The position numbers and the translations under genes were made by a program. The notes beneath the pieces are model-generated. The model saw only the letters and a program-made list of their open reading frames with translations. It had not been told where the DNA came from and ran no database searches. From Serratia quinivorans (GTDB taxonomy: Bacteria > Pseudomonadota > Gammaproteobacteria > Enterobacterales > Enterobacteriaceae): 64,000 nt of DNA. The stretch lies in assembly GCA_900457075.1 (NCBI GenBank), contig UGYN01000002.1, positions 2,170,001-2,234,000 on the forward strand. The letters are read 5' to 3'. Shown in pieces: positions 26,594-38,122 of the stretch; position 1 is the first letter of the stretch, and each line of letters opens with the position of its first letter.

Positions 26594-26710
26594 GATTTCT
26601 CCGTGGCGTTCGCCATGCTGTGATAACGGATTTACTTTACCCGCGTCTCCCATTGGCGTCCTGCAGTTGCAGCACAATCTTGATAACTTCCCTAAACAAC
26701 CACCGCCTTA

Positions 26711-26742
26711 TTGTAGTACCTATATGTTTTGTTGTACTACAA
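26711..26742. promoter_or_regulatory. DgoR operator overlapping the dgoR promoter
   Basis: TTGTACTACAA (26732-26742) is an 11-bp perfect inverted repeat and TTGTAGTACCT (26711-26721) a partial second copy. This matches the TTGTA-N-TACAA form recalled for the E. coli DgoR site. On the minus strand a promoter (TTGATT, 16 bases, TATAGG) runs through both. Confidence 0.75.
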
Positions 26743-26836
26743 TCAAGATCACAAAACAGACAACAAGTTTGCGTGACGTACCAAAACAGACCACCGTTGT
26801 TGGGCGATAAACAGGCTGGAAACAGAGGCAATGCCA

Positions 26837-27784
26837 CTACGGGTTGGGGCTTTCCGCTACCGGCGTTGGCAAAGCCCGACCGGCAAAATAAGCGGCTATG
26901 TTGTCGAACACCAGATCGGCCATCATCCGCCGCGTGCTGTGGGTCGCGCTGGCCATATGCGGCGTTAGTACCACATTGTCCCGCCCCATCAACCCGGCGG
27001 GAACCTGCGGTTCGCATTCAAAAACATCCAGACCAGCACCGGCAATTACCCCTTGGTCAATCGCCTTTACTAATGCAGCTTCATCCACCACCGAACCCCG
27101 CGCAATGTTGATTAAGATGCCGTTAGCGCCCAATGCCGCTAACACCTTTGCATCCACCAGCGCCCGCGTCGCCACCCCTCCGTTGGTGCACACCAATAAA
27201 AAGTCGCAGTGCTCGGCCAGTGCCAGAGGGGTCGCAAAAAAACGCCCGGTAAAATCGTCATATTGTTGGCGGGAATGATAACTGACGTCCATTTTGAAGG
27301 CCGCTGCACGCTGAGCTATCGCCCGCCCGATCCTTCCCAATCCAAGAATGCCCAGGCGTGCGCCGCTAACCTTGCGCGTCCAGGGATAGCCGCCCTGCAG
27401 CCAGTCACCGCGCTCGATAAAACGTTGGGCGCCGCCAATCTGCCGGGCCGTCGCCAACAGTAGCCCAATCGCCAGATCGGCGACGTTATCGGTCAACACC
27501 CCCGGCGTATGCGTGACGCGCACACCCTGCGCCCGTGCAGCCTGCACATCCACCCGCTCGTAGCCCACACCAAATACGGCAATCAGTTTTAACTGCGGCA
27601 AAACAGCAATTTGTGCCGCACTGACCGCCGTTTCGCCATCAACCAGCAGGACGGTGAATTCGCCGGCTCGGGCCGCCAGCGCCAAAGGGGCCAATTCGCG
27701 CTGATCCACCAATGGGAAATGTTGACGCAGTTGCACCACCAACCTTTGCGGCAAGGGTGAGGCCTGCAAAATGGTCTCAGCCAT
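26837..27784 (-). CDS. D-2-hydroxyacid dehydrogenase family protein
   Basis: This 315-residue NAD(P)-dependent 2-hydroxyacid dehydrogenase reduces 2-keto acids such as hydroxypyruvate, glyoxylate or a sugar keto acid. The exact substrate is not known. It has the Rossmann motif GLGRIGRAIA, the substrate Arg in INIARGSVVDE, the Glu in FECEPQVP and the His in LTPHMASATHS. The start at 27784 overlaps the upstream transporter by 8 bases, so the two act together. It is only distantly similar to GhrB in this window (11076-12053). It precedes dgoR on the same strand. Confidence 0.85.
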   Translation of the reverse strand: MAETILQASPLPQRLVVQLRQHFPLVDQRELAPLALAARAGEFTVLLVDGETAVSAAQIAVLPQLKLIAVFGVGYERVDVQAARAQGVRVTHTPGVLTDNVADLAIGLLLATARQIGGAQRFIERGDWLQGGYPWTRKVSGARLGILGLGRIGRAIAQRAAAFKMDVSYHSRQQYDDFTGRFFATPLALAEHCDFLLVCTNGGVATRALVDAKVLAALGANGILINIARGSVVDEAALVKAIDQGVIAGAGLDVFECEPQVPAGLMGRDNVVLTPHMASATHSTRRMMADLVFDNIAAYFAGRALPTPVAESPNP

Positions 27785-29093
27785 GGTTGTTCTCCCGCAG
27801 TGCAACCTCGCCTGTGGCCGCTGATAGCGGCCTGCCAAGCCGCAGGCCGATAATGCCGCCAGCCACCAACGCCGCAGCAATGGCCATCAACGCAATATCA
27901 TAGTTGCCGGTAATATCTTTAATTCGCCCCATGACCGGTGGGAAGACCAGGCCGGCAATATTGGCCACCGCATTAATCAAGGCTATTGACGCCGCACCAG
28001 CCACGCCGGCGATAGATTCGGTGGTTACCGCCCAGAAAATAGGGGTGATCGCCCAGTTCAACGCAACGGTAAGCACTAGCATGCCGTAGGCCAACACCAG
28101 ATTTTGACAATAAATCGCTGCCAGCAGCAGCAGACCGGCGGCAATCAGCGGGCCCCCCAAATGCAGGGATCGCTCACCGGTCAGGTCGGAGTGCCTGCCG
28201 TTGAAGTACATGAAAATGCAGGCAAAGAAAAACGGAATGGCGGAAAGGACACTGACAACAAAGGAGCTTTGTTCCGTGACTACGCCCTTGACGATTAAAG
28301 GCAAAAATAGCGTGATACCTATGGTGCCGAACGCCTGCAACAGCCACATAAAGCTCAGCGCCCAAACCCGCCGGTTGGTCAACGCCTGGCTCCAGCGATG
28401 TGATTGTCCACCAGCGGTCTCCGCCATTTCACCGGCCATTTTATTGACCAGCCACTGACGTTGCGGCGGCGCCAACCATTTTGCCTGTTGCGGCGCATCA
28501 TCGAGGTAAAAATAGGTCACGATGCCCAGCAACACCGCCGGGATACCTTCCAGCAGGAACAGCCAGCGCCACCCTGCTATGTCAAATAAACCATGCATAT
28601 TCAGGATGCTGCCGGACAGCGGCAGGCCAATAACCGAAGCCAGGGCTGCACCGATGTAAAACATCGACATGGCACGCGCACGGTCACTGCGCGGATACCA
28701 ACAGGAAAGATAATAAATAATGCCAGGGGTAAACCCGGCCTCCGCCACGCCGAGTAAAAAACGCATCACATAGAGTTGCGTTGGCGTTTGCACCAGGCTC
28801 ATACCGGCGGCGATAATGCCCCAGGTGACCATGATGCGCGCAATCCATATCTTGGCACCGATACGGCTCAATAATATATTGCTGGGGACTTCAAAAATAA
28901 TGTAGGAAATATAGAAAATCCCTGCGGCAATACCATACATCTCGGCGCTAAGCGCCAAATCGGCATTCATCTGCAATGCAGCAATGGAAATATTAGATCT
29001 GTCTATATATGCAATAAGATAAAGCAGCATAATAAATGGAATAATACGCCGATTCATCTTTTTGATTGTCGTGGAATAAGTACTGGAATCCAT
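27777..29093 (-). CDS. MFS transporter, anion:cation symporter family (substrate unknown)
   Basis: This 438-residue permease has 12 predicted membrane segments. The start (MLLYLIAYIDRSNISIAALQM) and the GVAEAGFTPGIIYYLSCWYP motif place it in the ACS branch near tartrate, phthalate and hydroxyacid transporters. It is translationally coupled to the 2-hydroxyacid dehydrogenase and divergent from a YheO-type regulator. A palindrome of the DgoR type overlaps its likely promoter. A small hydroxy or keto acid substrate is inferred. Confidence 0.86.
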   Translation of the reverse strand: MDSSTYSTTIKKMNRRIIPFIMLLYLIAYIDRSNISIAALQMNADLALSAEMYGIAAGIFYISYIIFEVPSNILLSRIGAKIWIARIMVTWGIIAAGMSLVQTPTQLYVMRFLLGVAEAGFTPGIIYYLSCWYPRSDRARAMSMFYIGAALASVIGLPLSGSILNMHGLFDIAGWRWLFLLEGIPAVLLGIVTYFYLDDAPQQAKWLAPPQRQWLVNKMAGEMAETAGGQSHRWSQALTNRRVWALSFMWLLQAFGTIGITLFLPLIVKGVVTEQSSFVVSVLSAIPFFFACIFMYFNGRHSDLTGERSLHLGGPLIAAGLLLLAAIYCQNLVLAYGMLVLTVALNWAITPIFWAVTTESIAGVAGAASIALINAVANIAGLVFPPVMGRIKDITGNYDIALMAIAAALVAGGIIGLRLGRPLSAATGEVALRENNHG

Positions 29094-29255
29094 AATTCAT
29101 CCCCCAGAGCAATTCATTAATTTCTGCACGATCTGTTCCTGACAAATCACGCATCCAGTGGTGTTTTCATCTCGTCATCAGAAAAAACTCGTTGTTGAAT
29201 ATAAAAATCGGTTGGTTGTTTAATAGGCTAGCGTACATTGTAGGCACGAAAATCC

Positions 29256-29272
29256 ATCTTGTAATACAAGAT
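29256..29272. promoter_or_regulatory. TTGTA-N-TACAA palindrome in the divergent transporter/regulator promoter
   Basis: ATCTTGTAATACAAGAT has perfect 8-bp arms. Its core TTGTAATACAA has the same form as the dgoR operator. It overlaps a minus-strand -35 candidate (TTACAA, 16 bases, TACAAT) for the MFS gene. It could be a DgoR site or the site of the divergent regulator. Confidence 0.6.
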
Positions 29273-29306
29273 AGATCACAAAAAAAACACCGAACCGGAG
29301 GTCGGA

Positions 29307-29330
29307 ATGATTTACAAAGTAGAAAATTAA
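29307..29330 (+). other. Seven-codon leader ORF with strong Shine-Dalgarno
   Basis: An ATG follows GGAGG with good spacing and reads MIYKVEN then TAA. It is out of frame with the regulator that starts at 29369, which itself lacks a clear Shine-Dalgarno. It could be a leader peptide that couples or attenuates translation, or chance. Confidence 0.3.
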
Positions 29331-29368
29331 TTCTAAATTAGATTTTTAAATCCAAAAAAAAGATCGCC

Positions 29369-29974
29369 ATGCTGAGCCGCTACCACGCCATCGCCGATGC
29401 CATTACGCTGTTGTTTGCCCCTTACGCCGAAGTGGCACTTCATGATTTGGCCAGCCAGACGCTGGTTTACATCACCAATAACCGATCGCAGCGTGAGCTG
29501 GGCGAAAGTTCCAACCTGAGCGAGTTACAGGATGAACCCGGTTTACAGGTGATTGGCCCCTACCTGAAGCGCAATTGGGATGGCAGCCAACTGCGGTCTA
29601 TCAGCGCGGTCCTCCGCGATGACAGCGGCAATCCCATCGGGCTGATGTGCATCAATCTTGATATCACCGTGCTGGAAAGCGCTAAAGCCGCGCTGGATAT
29701 CTTTCTGGCGGGCAACGCCTTGCAGCCGCAGCCGGATGTGTTGTTCCAGGACGACTGGCAGGAGCGCATTAACACCTTCATTTATCAATGGTTGCAACAA
29801 CACCAGCAGACGCTCAGCGCACTTAACGGCGCAGGGCGGCGAGCACTGGTGGAGGCGCTGTATCACCAGGGCGCTTTCAAAGGAAAAAATGCCGCCGGCT
29901 ACGTCGCCAAGATCCTCGGCATCGGCCGCGCCACCGTCTATAACTACCTGAAAAATATCAAGGAGTCTGTATGA
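29369..29974 (+). CDS. YheO/DauR-type PAS-HTH transcriptional regulator
   Basis: This 201-residue regulator has an N-terminal YheO-like PAS domain (about 5-110, typical LHDLASQTLVYITNN and GNPIGLMCINLDI). It also has a C-terminal DauR-type helix-turn-helix (about 145-198, FKGKNAAGYVAKILGIGRATVYNYLKNIK). Members regulate amino-acid catabolic genes; DauR controls D-arginine use in Pseudomonas. Its stop overlaps the dehydratase start by 4 bases, so it most likely senses the substrate or product of that enzyme. Shine-Dalgarno at 29369 is weak, and an upstream leader ORF may matter. Confidence 0.86.
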   Translation: MLSRYHAIADAITLLFAPYAEVALHDLASQTLVYITNNRSQRELGESSNLSELQDEPGLQVIGPYLKRNWDGSQLRSISAVLRDDSGNPIGLMCINLDITVLESAKAALDIFLAGNALQPQPDVLFQDDWQERINTFIYQWLQQHQQTLSALNGAGRRALVEALYHQGAFKGKNAAGYVAKILGIGRATVYNYLKNIKESV

Positions 29975-30939
29975 GTCAGCTATTTGACGCGATTGTTTCC
30001 GCCCATCAGCAATTGCGCCCGCAGGTTCGCGTGACCCCGCTGGAACGCAGCGTATTGCTGTCACAGCAGTTGGGTTGCGAGCTGTATCTGAAATGCGACC
30101 ATCTGCAACCTACCGGCTCTTTTAAGTTTCGCGGCGCCAGCAACAAGCTGCGGTTGTTAAGTGACGAGCAACGTCAACGCGGGGTGATCGCGGCTTCCAG
30201 CGGTAATCACGGCCAGGCGATGGCGCTGGCAGGCAAACTGACGGGAGTCAGCGTGACGGTGTATGCCCCGGAAACAGCGGCAGCGATCAAACTGGAAACC
30301 ATCCGCGCGTTGGGCAGCGAAGTGGTGACGGTACCGGGAGATGCCCTGAAAGCGGAACAGGCGGGGGAAAAAGCGGCGCAGGAACAGGGCAAGGTGTATG
30401 TCTCTCCCTATAACGACGAGCAGGTGATCGCCGGTCAGGGCACCTGCGGCATGGAGTTGGTCGAGCAGCAAGCGGATTTGGATGCAGTATTTATCGCCGT
30501 GGGTGGTGGTGGCTATATTTCAGGAATTGGTACCGTTTTGCAGCAATTATCGCCGAAAACGCAGATTATTGCCTGCTGGCCAGAAAACTCCACCAGCATG
30601 TACAGTGTTCTGCAGGCCGGTCATATTTATCCAGTCGAAGAGCAGGACACGCTGTCAGATGGCACCGCCGGCGGCGTTGAGCCGGGTGCGATCACCTTCC
30701 CACTGTGTCAGCAGGTGATCGATCGTAAAGTATTGGTCAGTGAAACTGAGATCAAGCAGGCCATGCGGCAGATTGCCGCCAGCGATCGCTGGATTATCGA
30801 AGGCGCAGCCGGGGTGGCCTTAGCCGCGGCCATCAAACTGGCACCGGAATTCCAGGGCAAAAAAGTGGCGGTGGTGCTGTGCGGGAAAAACATTGTGCTG
30901 GAGAAATATCTCAAAGCGATCGCCGATGAAAATCATTAA
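29971..30939 (+). CDS. PLP-dependent threonine/serine-type dehydratase
   Basis: This 322-residue fold-type II PLP enzyme resembles catabolic threonine dehydratase, serine racemase and hydroxyaspartate dehydratase. The PLP lysine is in GSFKFRGASNKL. SSGNHGQAMALAG is the substrate loop and GGGGYISG the phosphate-binding glycine loop. The C-terminus (CGKNIV) lacks the ACT regulatory domain of biosynthetic IlvA. It is coupled to a YheO/DauR-type regulator, suggesting catabolism of a beta-hydroxy amino acid to a 2-keto acid and ammonia. Substrate is not determined. A palindromic hairpin follows. Confidence 0.87.
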   Translation: MSQLFDAIVSAHQQLRPQVRVTPLERSVLLSQQLGCELYLKCDHLQPTGSFKFRGASNKLRLLSDEQRQRGVIAASSGNHGQAMALAGKLTGVSVTVYAPETAAAIKLETIRALGSEVVTVPGDALKAEQAGEKAAQEQGKVYVSPYNDEQVIAGQGTCGMELVEQQADLDAVFIAVGGGGYISGIGTVLQQLSPKTQIIACWPENSTSMYSVLQAGHIYPVEEQDTLSDGTAGGVEPGAITFPLCQQVIDRKVLVSETEIKQAMRQIAASDRWIIEGAAGVALAAAIKLAPEFQGKKVAVVLCGKNIVLEKYLKAIADENH

Positions 30940-31018
30940 CAAACGGCAGTTTCGATCGGGCCGGCGATACAGAGCGGACAGATTGTGAAGCGTATTTTAG
31001 CGCGGTTATAACCTGCTT

Positions 31019-31041
31019 TCAGGGGCACGACTGCGCCCCTG
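31019..31041. terminator. Hairpin between the convergent dehydratase gene and yidA
   Basis: CAGGGGC and GCCCCTG pair across an intervening loop in the 117-base gap between two convergent genes. T-tracts are poor, so it is called as a probable bidirectional terminator. Confidence 0.45.
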
Positions 31042-31056
31042 TAAATAGAATCATTG

Positions 31057-31872
31057 TCAGGCATTCAGCACAAACTTCTCGATGGCACGGGCTACACCGT
31101 CTTCGGTATTGGTGCTGGTAACAAACTGCGCTACCGCTTTCAGTTCCGGAATAGCATTACCCATCGCCACGCCCAACCCGGCATACTCAATCATCGCCGT
31201 GTCGTTGGCCTGATCGCCCAACGTCATCACATTTTCACGCGCAATACCGAGATGATCGGCCAGCATTTTCACCCCAGCCCCCTTATCCACTTTCTGGTGC
31301 AAGATTTCCAGGTAATAAGGCGCGCTTTTCAGGATGGTGTAACGTTCCCGCGTTTCTGCCGGGATGCGAGCGATAGCGCGATCCAACAGCTCAGGCTCGT
31401 CGACCATCATCACTTTAGGGAAACGAATCGAAGGATCCATCTCTTCCACGCTGCGGTATTTCAGCGGAATACCGGTCATCTCAGACTCATGCACGGTGTA
31501 TTTGCCGATATCCTTGTTCGGGGTATACAGGGTATCGAAATCAAACGCCTGGAAATGGACGCCAAACTCGCGAGCCATCTTCTCGAAGTGCAGGTAATCC
31601 TCAAAACCCAATGTTTCCTGCAGGATGCATTCACCATCTACTGCCTTCAACACCAGCGCGCCATTATAGGTAATACAGAAATCACCGGGCCCCTGAATGT
31701 CCAACTGACGCAGATAATCCTGCACGCCGACGTAAGGCCGCCCGGTGGCCAGCACCACATGCACCCCTTTGCGGCGTGCCTCGGTGATCGCCTGCTTTAC
31801 CGCCGGCGTAATCTGGTGCTGCGGGTTAAGCAGCGTGCCGTCCATATCAATCGCAATCAGTTCAATAGCCAT
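31057..31872 (-). CDS. yidA: HAD-superfamily sugar phosphatase YidA
   Basis: This 271-residue Cof-type HAD phosphatase hydrolyses sugar phosphates in the cytoplasm. Motif I is DMDGTLL, with nucleophile Asp near residue 9. Motif II Thr/Ser lies in LATGRPY, the Lys of motif III lies near 200 (DKGAGVK), and motif IV is TLGDQANDTAM. The C2 cap occupies about 85-190. E. coli YidA (270) is similar throughout. In E. coli yidB lies between yidA and gyrB; here yidB is absent and only a gyrB terminator separates them. Confidence 0.94.
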   Translation of the reverse strand: MAIELIAIDMDGTLLNPQHQITPAVKQAITEARRKGVHVVLATGRPYVGVQDYLRQLDIQGPGDFCITYNGALVLKAVDGECILQETLGFEDYLHFEKMAREFGVHFQAFDFDTLYTPNKDIGKYTVHESEMTGIPLKYRSVEEMDPSIRFPKVMMVDEPELLDRAIARIPAETRERYTILKSAPYYLEILHQKVDKGAGVKMLADHLGIARENVMTLGDQANDTAMIEYAGLGVAMGNAIPELKAVAQFVTSTNTEDGVARAIEKFVLNA

Positions 31873-31943
31873 TCGAGCCTCTCCCAGTGGTTTTGCCCCA
31901 TGCTAACGCGTTTCAGCCCGTAATGTCAGCGCCAAAAAAGGCG

Positions 31944-31981
31944 TAAAAAAATCCGCGCGGGTCACCCGGCGCGGATTTTTA
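31944..31981 (-). terminator. Rho-independent terminator after gyrB
   Basis: On the minus strand AAAATCCGCGC pairs with GCGCGGATTTT and runs into seven T. It ends the dnaA-dnaN-recF-gyrB transcript. Confidence 0.88.
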
Positions 31982-31995
31982 CAGCCATCAATGCG

Positions 31996-34428
<2,433 letters not shown>

Positions 34429-35514
34429 TTAGTCCTGTGGTTGAACCTCTATTTTACCTTGTTCCACGCGGAACATCTTGCCCTTTTCACCGGCCATATC
34501 GGTCACTTGTTCAGCGCTTACCGCACTGACAAAGACCTGGGCCTGGGTGGCTTTCAGGCGATCGGCCAGCAACCGGCGACGGCCGGTGTCCAGCTCGGAG
34601 GCAAAATCATCAATCAGATACAGGCAACGCCGCCCGCTCTGCCGGGTGAGAAACTCACCCTGCGCTAAGCGCAACGCGCACATCAGCAGTTTAAGCTGAC
34701 CGCGCGATAACAAATCCTCTACCGGCGTGCCGTCGGCACGAATGCGGAAGTCCGCCTTATGCGGCCCCACCGCGGTATAGGTTAACGCCCTGTCACGCTC
34801 AAACTGGCGCTCCAGCAGCTCTCCGTAGTCACTCTCTTTGTCCCAGCCACGCTGGAAAGAGAAACTCAGGGCAAATTCGGGCAAAAACTGCGCGCATGTC
34901 GCGGTAATATCCGCGGCAATCGCGTCGCTGTAAGCTGCCCGCCACTCGCTGATACGCTCGGCCAAGGGGATCAGTTCCTGATCCCAGGCGCGGATCTGCG
35001 CATAGCGACTGACCTGGCGCAGCGCGGCATTGCGCTGCTTCAGTAACCGTTTCAGGTTGCTCCAGGCGGTGAAAAAACCGGGTTCGTTATGAAAACAGCC
35101 CCAGTCCAGGAAGGCACGCCGAAATTTCGGCCCACCGTTTAGCAGGGTAAAACCTTCGGGGGTAATCAGTTGCATCGGCAATAACTGCGCCAGTTCAGCC
35201 ACTTTGTGGCCGTCGCTGCCATCGATGCGTACCTTGCTGTCCCCCTGACGGCTCTTGCTTAATCCTACGGAAATTTCACGCTCTGCACCGTCAATACGGC
35301 CGTGCAAAATAAACTCCGGCTGGTCGTGGCGGATCACCCGCCCGGCCTGCAGGCTGCGAAACGCCCGCCCGTGCCCAAGGGTGTAAACCGCCTCAAGCAC
35401 GCTGGTTTTTCCGCTGCCATTGGCACCCACCAGAAAGTTGAATCCCGGCGCCAGCGCCAAATCGGCAGCTTCTATATTACGGAAATCTTTAATCAGTAAA
35501 CGCGTCAGAGCCAT
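34429..35514 (-). CDS. recF: DNA repair and recombination protein RecF
   Basis: This 361-residue SMC-like ATPase helps load RecA at single-strand gaps. It shows Walker [10 protein letters not shown] at about 30-38, the signature LSRGQLKLL and Walker [12 protein letters not shown]. It is in the dnaN-recF-gyrB series. Unlike E. coli, where dnaN and recF nearly abut, a 111-base gap here holds a palindromic repeat. Confidence 0.97.
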
Positions 35515-35554
35515 GCAATCTCTTTACCCATGACGGTAAGTTATCCAACCTTAT

Positions 35555-35622
35555 ATACCCTATGGATTTCAAGTTGCAGCTAGTGCAGCCAACAACGCTG
35601 CAGCTTGAAAGACGACGGGTAT
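35555..35622. repeat. Dispersed palindromic repeat between dnaN and recF
   Basis: The element begins ATACCC and ends GGGTAT. Inside are inverted arms TTTCAAGTTGCAGC and GCTGCAGCTTGAAA around GTGCAGCCAACAAC. This is the short form of a palindromic repeat that I recall in intergenic regions of Serratia, Yersinia and Pectobacterium. A degraded copy is at 23195-23258. The hairpin sits in the dnaN-recF transcript. Confidence 0.8.
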
Positions 35623-35625
35623 GAA

Positions 35626-36726
35626 CTACAACCGCATTGGCATGACGACGTAAGCAGCAGACTTACTGGCACCGTCTTCGATCTGCACGCTGGAAACCGA
35701 GTCGGTCAGCAGCAGGCGCACATCTTCACACTTGAGCGCGTTCAATACGTCCAGCACGTAGCTGACGTTGAAACCAATTTCCATCTCGGTGCCGTCGTAG
35801 CTGACATCGAGGATCTCTTCCGCCTCTTCCTGTTCAGGGTTGTTGGCGGTGATCTTAAGCTGGTTTTGGCTGACATACAGCCGCACGCCGCGGAACTTCT
35901 CGTTCGACAAAATGGCCGCACGAGCAAACGCCTGCTTGAGCAGATCGCAGCCGGCTTCCAGCGTTTTGTCCGGGTTCTTCGGCAAGACGCGACGATAGTC
36001 AGGGAAACGGCCATCAACCAGCTTGGAGGTGAAGATAAAGTCACCGACGTGGGCGCGAATGTTGTTACTGCCGATTTGCAGTTGCAGCAGCGTATCGCCA
36101 CCGTCCAGCAAACGCACCAGCTCCATCACGCCTTTACGCGGCACGATCACCGAATGCGACGGCAATTGCTGACCGATCGGCATCGAGCACACCGCCAGGC
36201 GGTGACCATCGGTCGCCACGGTACGCAGTTCTTCACCTTCGGTTTCGAACAGCATGCCGTTTAAGTAGTAGCGCACGTCCTGATGAGCCATTGAGAACTG
36301 CGTGGCTTCGATCAGGCGCTTAAGGGTCGCCTGTGGCAGAGAAAATTCAACTTCGCTCTGCCAGTCGTCCAGGTTCGGGAAATCCACCGCCGGCAACGTA
36401 GAAAGAGAGAAGCGACTGCGGCCGGAACGCACCAGCATACGCTCGCCTTCCAGCGTCACAGTGATCTCGGCCCCTTCGGGCAAGCCACGGCAGATATCAA
36501 ATAATTTACGCGCGGGGACGGTAGTCGCGCCCGCTTCATGAGGTTGGGACAGGGCAACGCGCGCCACCATCTCCATCTCCAGATCGGTGCCGGTCAACAG
36601 CAGGCAGCCTTCCGTCACCTGCAACAGCAGGTTACCCAGAATTGGCAGCGTTGGGCGGCCGCCCAGCGGGCTGCTCACCTGTTGCAGTGGTTTTAGCAGA
36701 TGCTCACGTTCAACGATAAATTTCAT
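35626..36726 (-). CDS. dnaN: DNA polymerase III sliding clamp (beta subunit)
   Basis: This 366-residue protein forms the dimeric ring that tethers polymerase III to DNA. It is almost identical to E. coli DnaN, starting MKFIVEREHLLKPLQQVSSP and ending YVVMPMRL, and consists of three repeated clamp domains of about 120 residues each. It starts 4 bases after the dnaA stop, so it is co-transcribed and probably translationally coupled. Confidence 0.98.
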   Translation of the reverse strand: MKFIVEREHLLKPLQQVSSPLGGRPTLPILGNLLLQVTEGCLLLTGTDLEMEMVARVALSQPHEAGATTVPARKLFDICRGLPEGAEITVTLEGERMLVRSGRSRFSLSTLPAVDFPNLDDWQSEVEFSLPQATLKRLIEATQFSMAHQDVRYYLNGMLFETEGEELRTVATDGHRLAVCSMPIGQQLPSHSVIVPRKGVMELVRLLDGGDTLLQLQIGSNNIRAHVGDFIFTSKLVDGRFPDYRRVLPKNPDKTLEAGCDLLKQAFARAAILSNEKFRGVRLYVSQNQLKITANNPEQEEAEEILDVSYDGTEMEIGFNVSYVLDVLNALKCEDVRLLLTDSVSSVQIEDGASKSAAYVVMPMRL

Positions 36727-36730
36727 AGCG

Positions 36731-38122
36731 CTAGGAAGATAATGTTCTGATTAAATTGGAGAAATCTTCTTTGATGTCGTGACTTTCCTCACGTAACTGC
36801 TCGATCTTCCGGCAGGCGTGCAACACCGTGGTATGGTCGCGGCCACCAAACGCATCGCCGATTTCTGGCAGGCTGTGGTTGGTGAGCTCTTTTGCCAACG
36901 CCATCGCCATTTGGCGGGGACGGGCAACGGAACGCGAGCGCCGCTTGGACAACAAATCAGCGATTTTAATTTTATAGTATTCCGCCACCGTCTTTTGAAT
37001 ATTATCGATGGTGACCAGCTTTTCCTGCAATGCCAGCAGATCGCGCAGCGCTTCACGCACGAAATCAATGGTAATGGCACGGCCGGTAAAGTTTGCGTTG
37101 GCGATCACGCGGTTCAACGCCCCTTCGAGCTCACGCACGTTGGAACGCAGGCGCTTGGCGATAAAGAACGCCACTTCGCCCGGCAGACGGATATTATTCT
37201 CGTCGGCCTTTTTCATCAGGATCGCTACGCGGGTTTCCAGCTCCGGCGGTTCGATCGCGACCGTCAGCCCCCAACCGAAGCGGGATTTCAGACGATCTTC
37301 CACGCCGTTAATCTCTTTCGGATAACGGTCCGAGGTCAGGATAATCTGCTGATTGCCTTCCAACAGGGCGTTAAAGGTATGGAAGAACTCTTCCTGCGAA
37401 CGCTCTTTATTGGCAAAAAATTGGATGTCATCGATCAGCAGCGCATCGACCGAACGGTAATAACGCTTAAATTCTTCAATGGCATTGTTCTGCAAGGCTT
37501 TGACCATGTCCTGCACAAAGCGTTCAGAGTGCATATAGACCACTTTGGCGTTGGCCTTGCGTGCCATGATGCCGTTACCCACCGCGTGCAACAGGTGAGT
37601 TTTACCCAGACCGGTGCCGCCATAAAGGAACAACGGGTTATAGGCACCACCCGGGTTATCCGCCACCTGACGGGCCGCCGCGCGCGCCAACTGGTTGGAT
37701 TTACCCTCAACAAAGTTATCAAAGGTATGCTTTGGGTTAACGTTGGAGCGGTAAGAAAGTTCAGGCTGCGGCGCTGCGTTGTCCCAACTTGGGCGGGACG
37801 GCGCGGCAACCCGCACTATTGGCGCGCTGGGTGCACTGACGCTGGCAGTAACGGTCTGGCTGATGATTTGGGAGAGGGGCTTACTGCCCACTTCAAAACG
37901 CAGCAATGGGGCATCCGTACCGCAGAAATCATTCAACAGACCATTGATATTGTTTAAGTATTTATCGCGAACCCAATCCAGCACAAAACGATTGGGCGCA
38001 TAAAGCGCCAGGGTGTTGTCACTCAGTTCCGCCTGCAATGGGCGTATCCACATACTAAATTCTGTGGCAGGTAACTCATCCTGCAATCGGGCAAGACACT
38101 GCTGCCAAAGCGAAAGTGACAC
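36731..38122 (-). CDS. dnaA: Chromosomal replication initiator DnaA
   Basis: This 463-residue AAA+ initiator binds DnaA boxes and melts oriC. Domain I ([20 protein letters not shown]) is followed by a variable linker (about 88-130). The AAA+ domain has Walker [10 protein letters not shown], Walker [10 protein letters not shown] and the box VII Arg region. Domain IV carries the DNA-binding signature [14 protein letters not shown]. The start is placed at the GTG at 38122, the same codon used in E. coli (GTG TCA CTT TCG); a GTG four codons earlier also exists. The linker is a little shorter than in E. coli. A DnaA box upstream suggests autoregulation. Confidence 0.97.
   Translation of the reverse strand: MSLSLWQQCLARLQDELPATEFSMWIRPLQAELSDNTLALYAPNRFVLDWVRDKYLNNINGLLNDFCGTDAPLLRFEVGSKPLSQIISQTVTASVSAPSAPIVRVAAPSRPSWDNAAPQPELSYRSNVNPKHTFDNFVEGKSNQLARAAARQVADNPGGAYNPLFLYGGTGLGKTHLLHAVGNGIMARKANAKVVYMHSERFVQDMVKALQNNAIEEFKRYYRSVDALLIDDIQFFANKERSQEEFFHTFNALLEGNQQIILTSDRYPKEINGVEDRLKSRFGWGLTVAIEPPELETRVAILMKKADENNIRLPGEVAFFIAKRLRSNVRELEGALNRVIANANFTGRAITIDFVREALRDLLALQEKLVTIDNIQKTVAEYYKIKIADLLSKRRSRSVARPRQMAMALAKELTNHSLPEIGDAFGGRDHTTVLHACRKIEQLREESHDIKEDFSNLIRTLSS

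Noticed and set aside
31054..31923. 289-codon open frame on the plus strand
   Set aside because: Antisense to yidA; no start signal or family match.
36818..37957. 379-codon open frame on the plus strand
   Set aside because: It is wholly antisense to dnaA, its sequence is explained by the complement of DnaA codons, and no homology or Shine-Dalgarno supports it.
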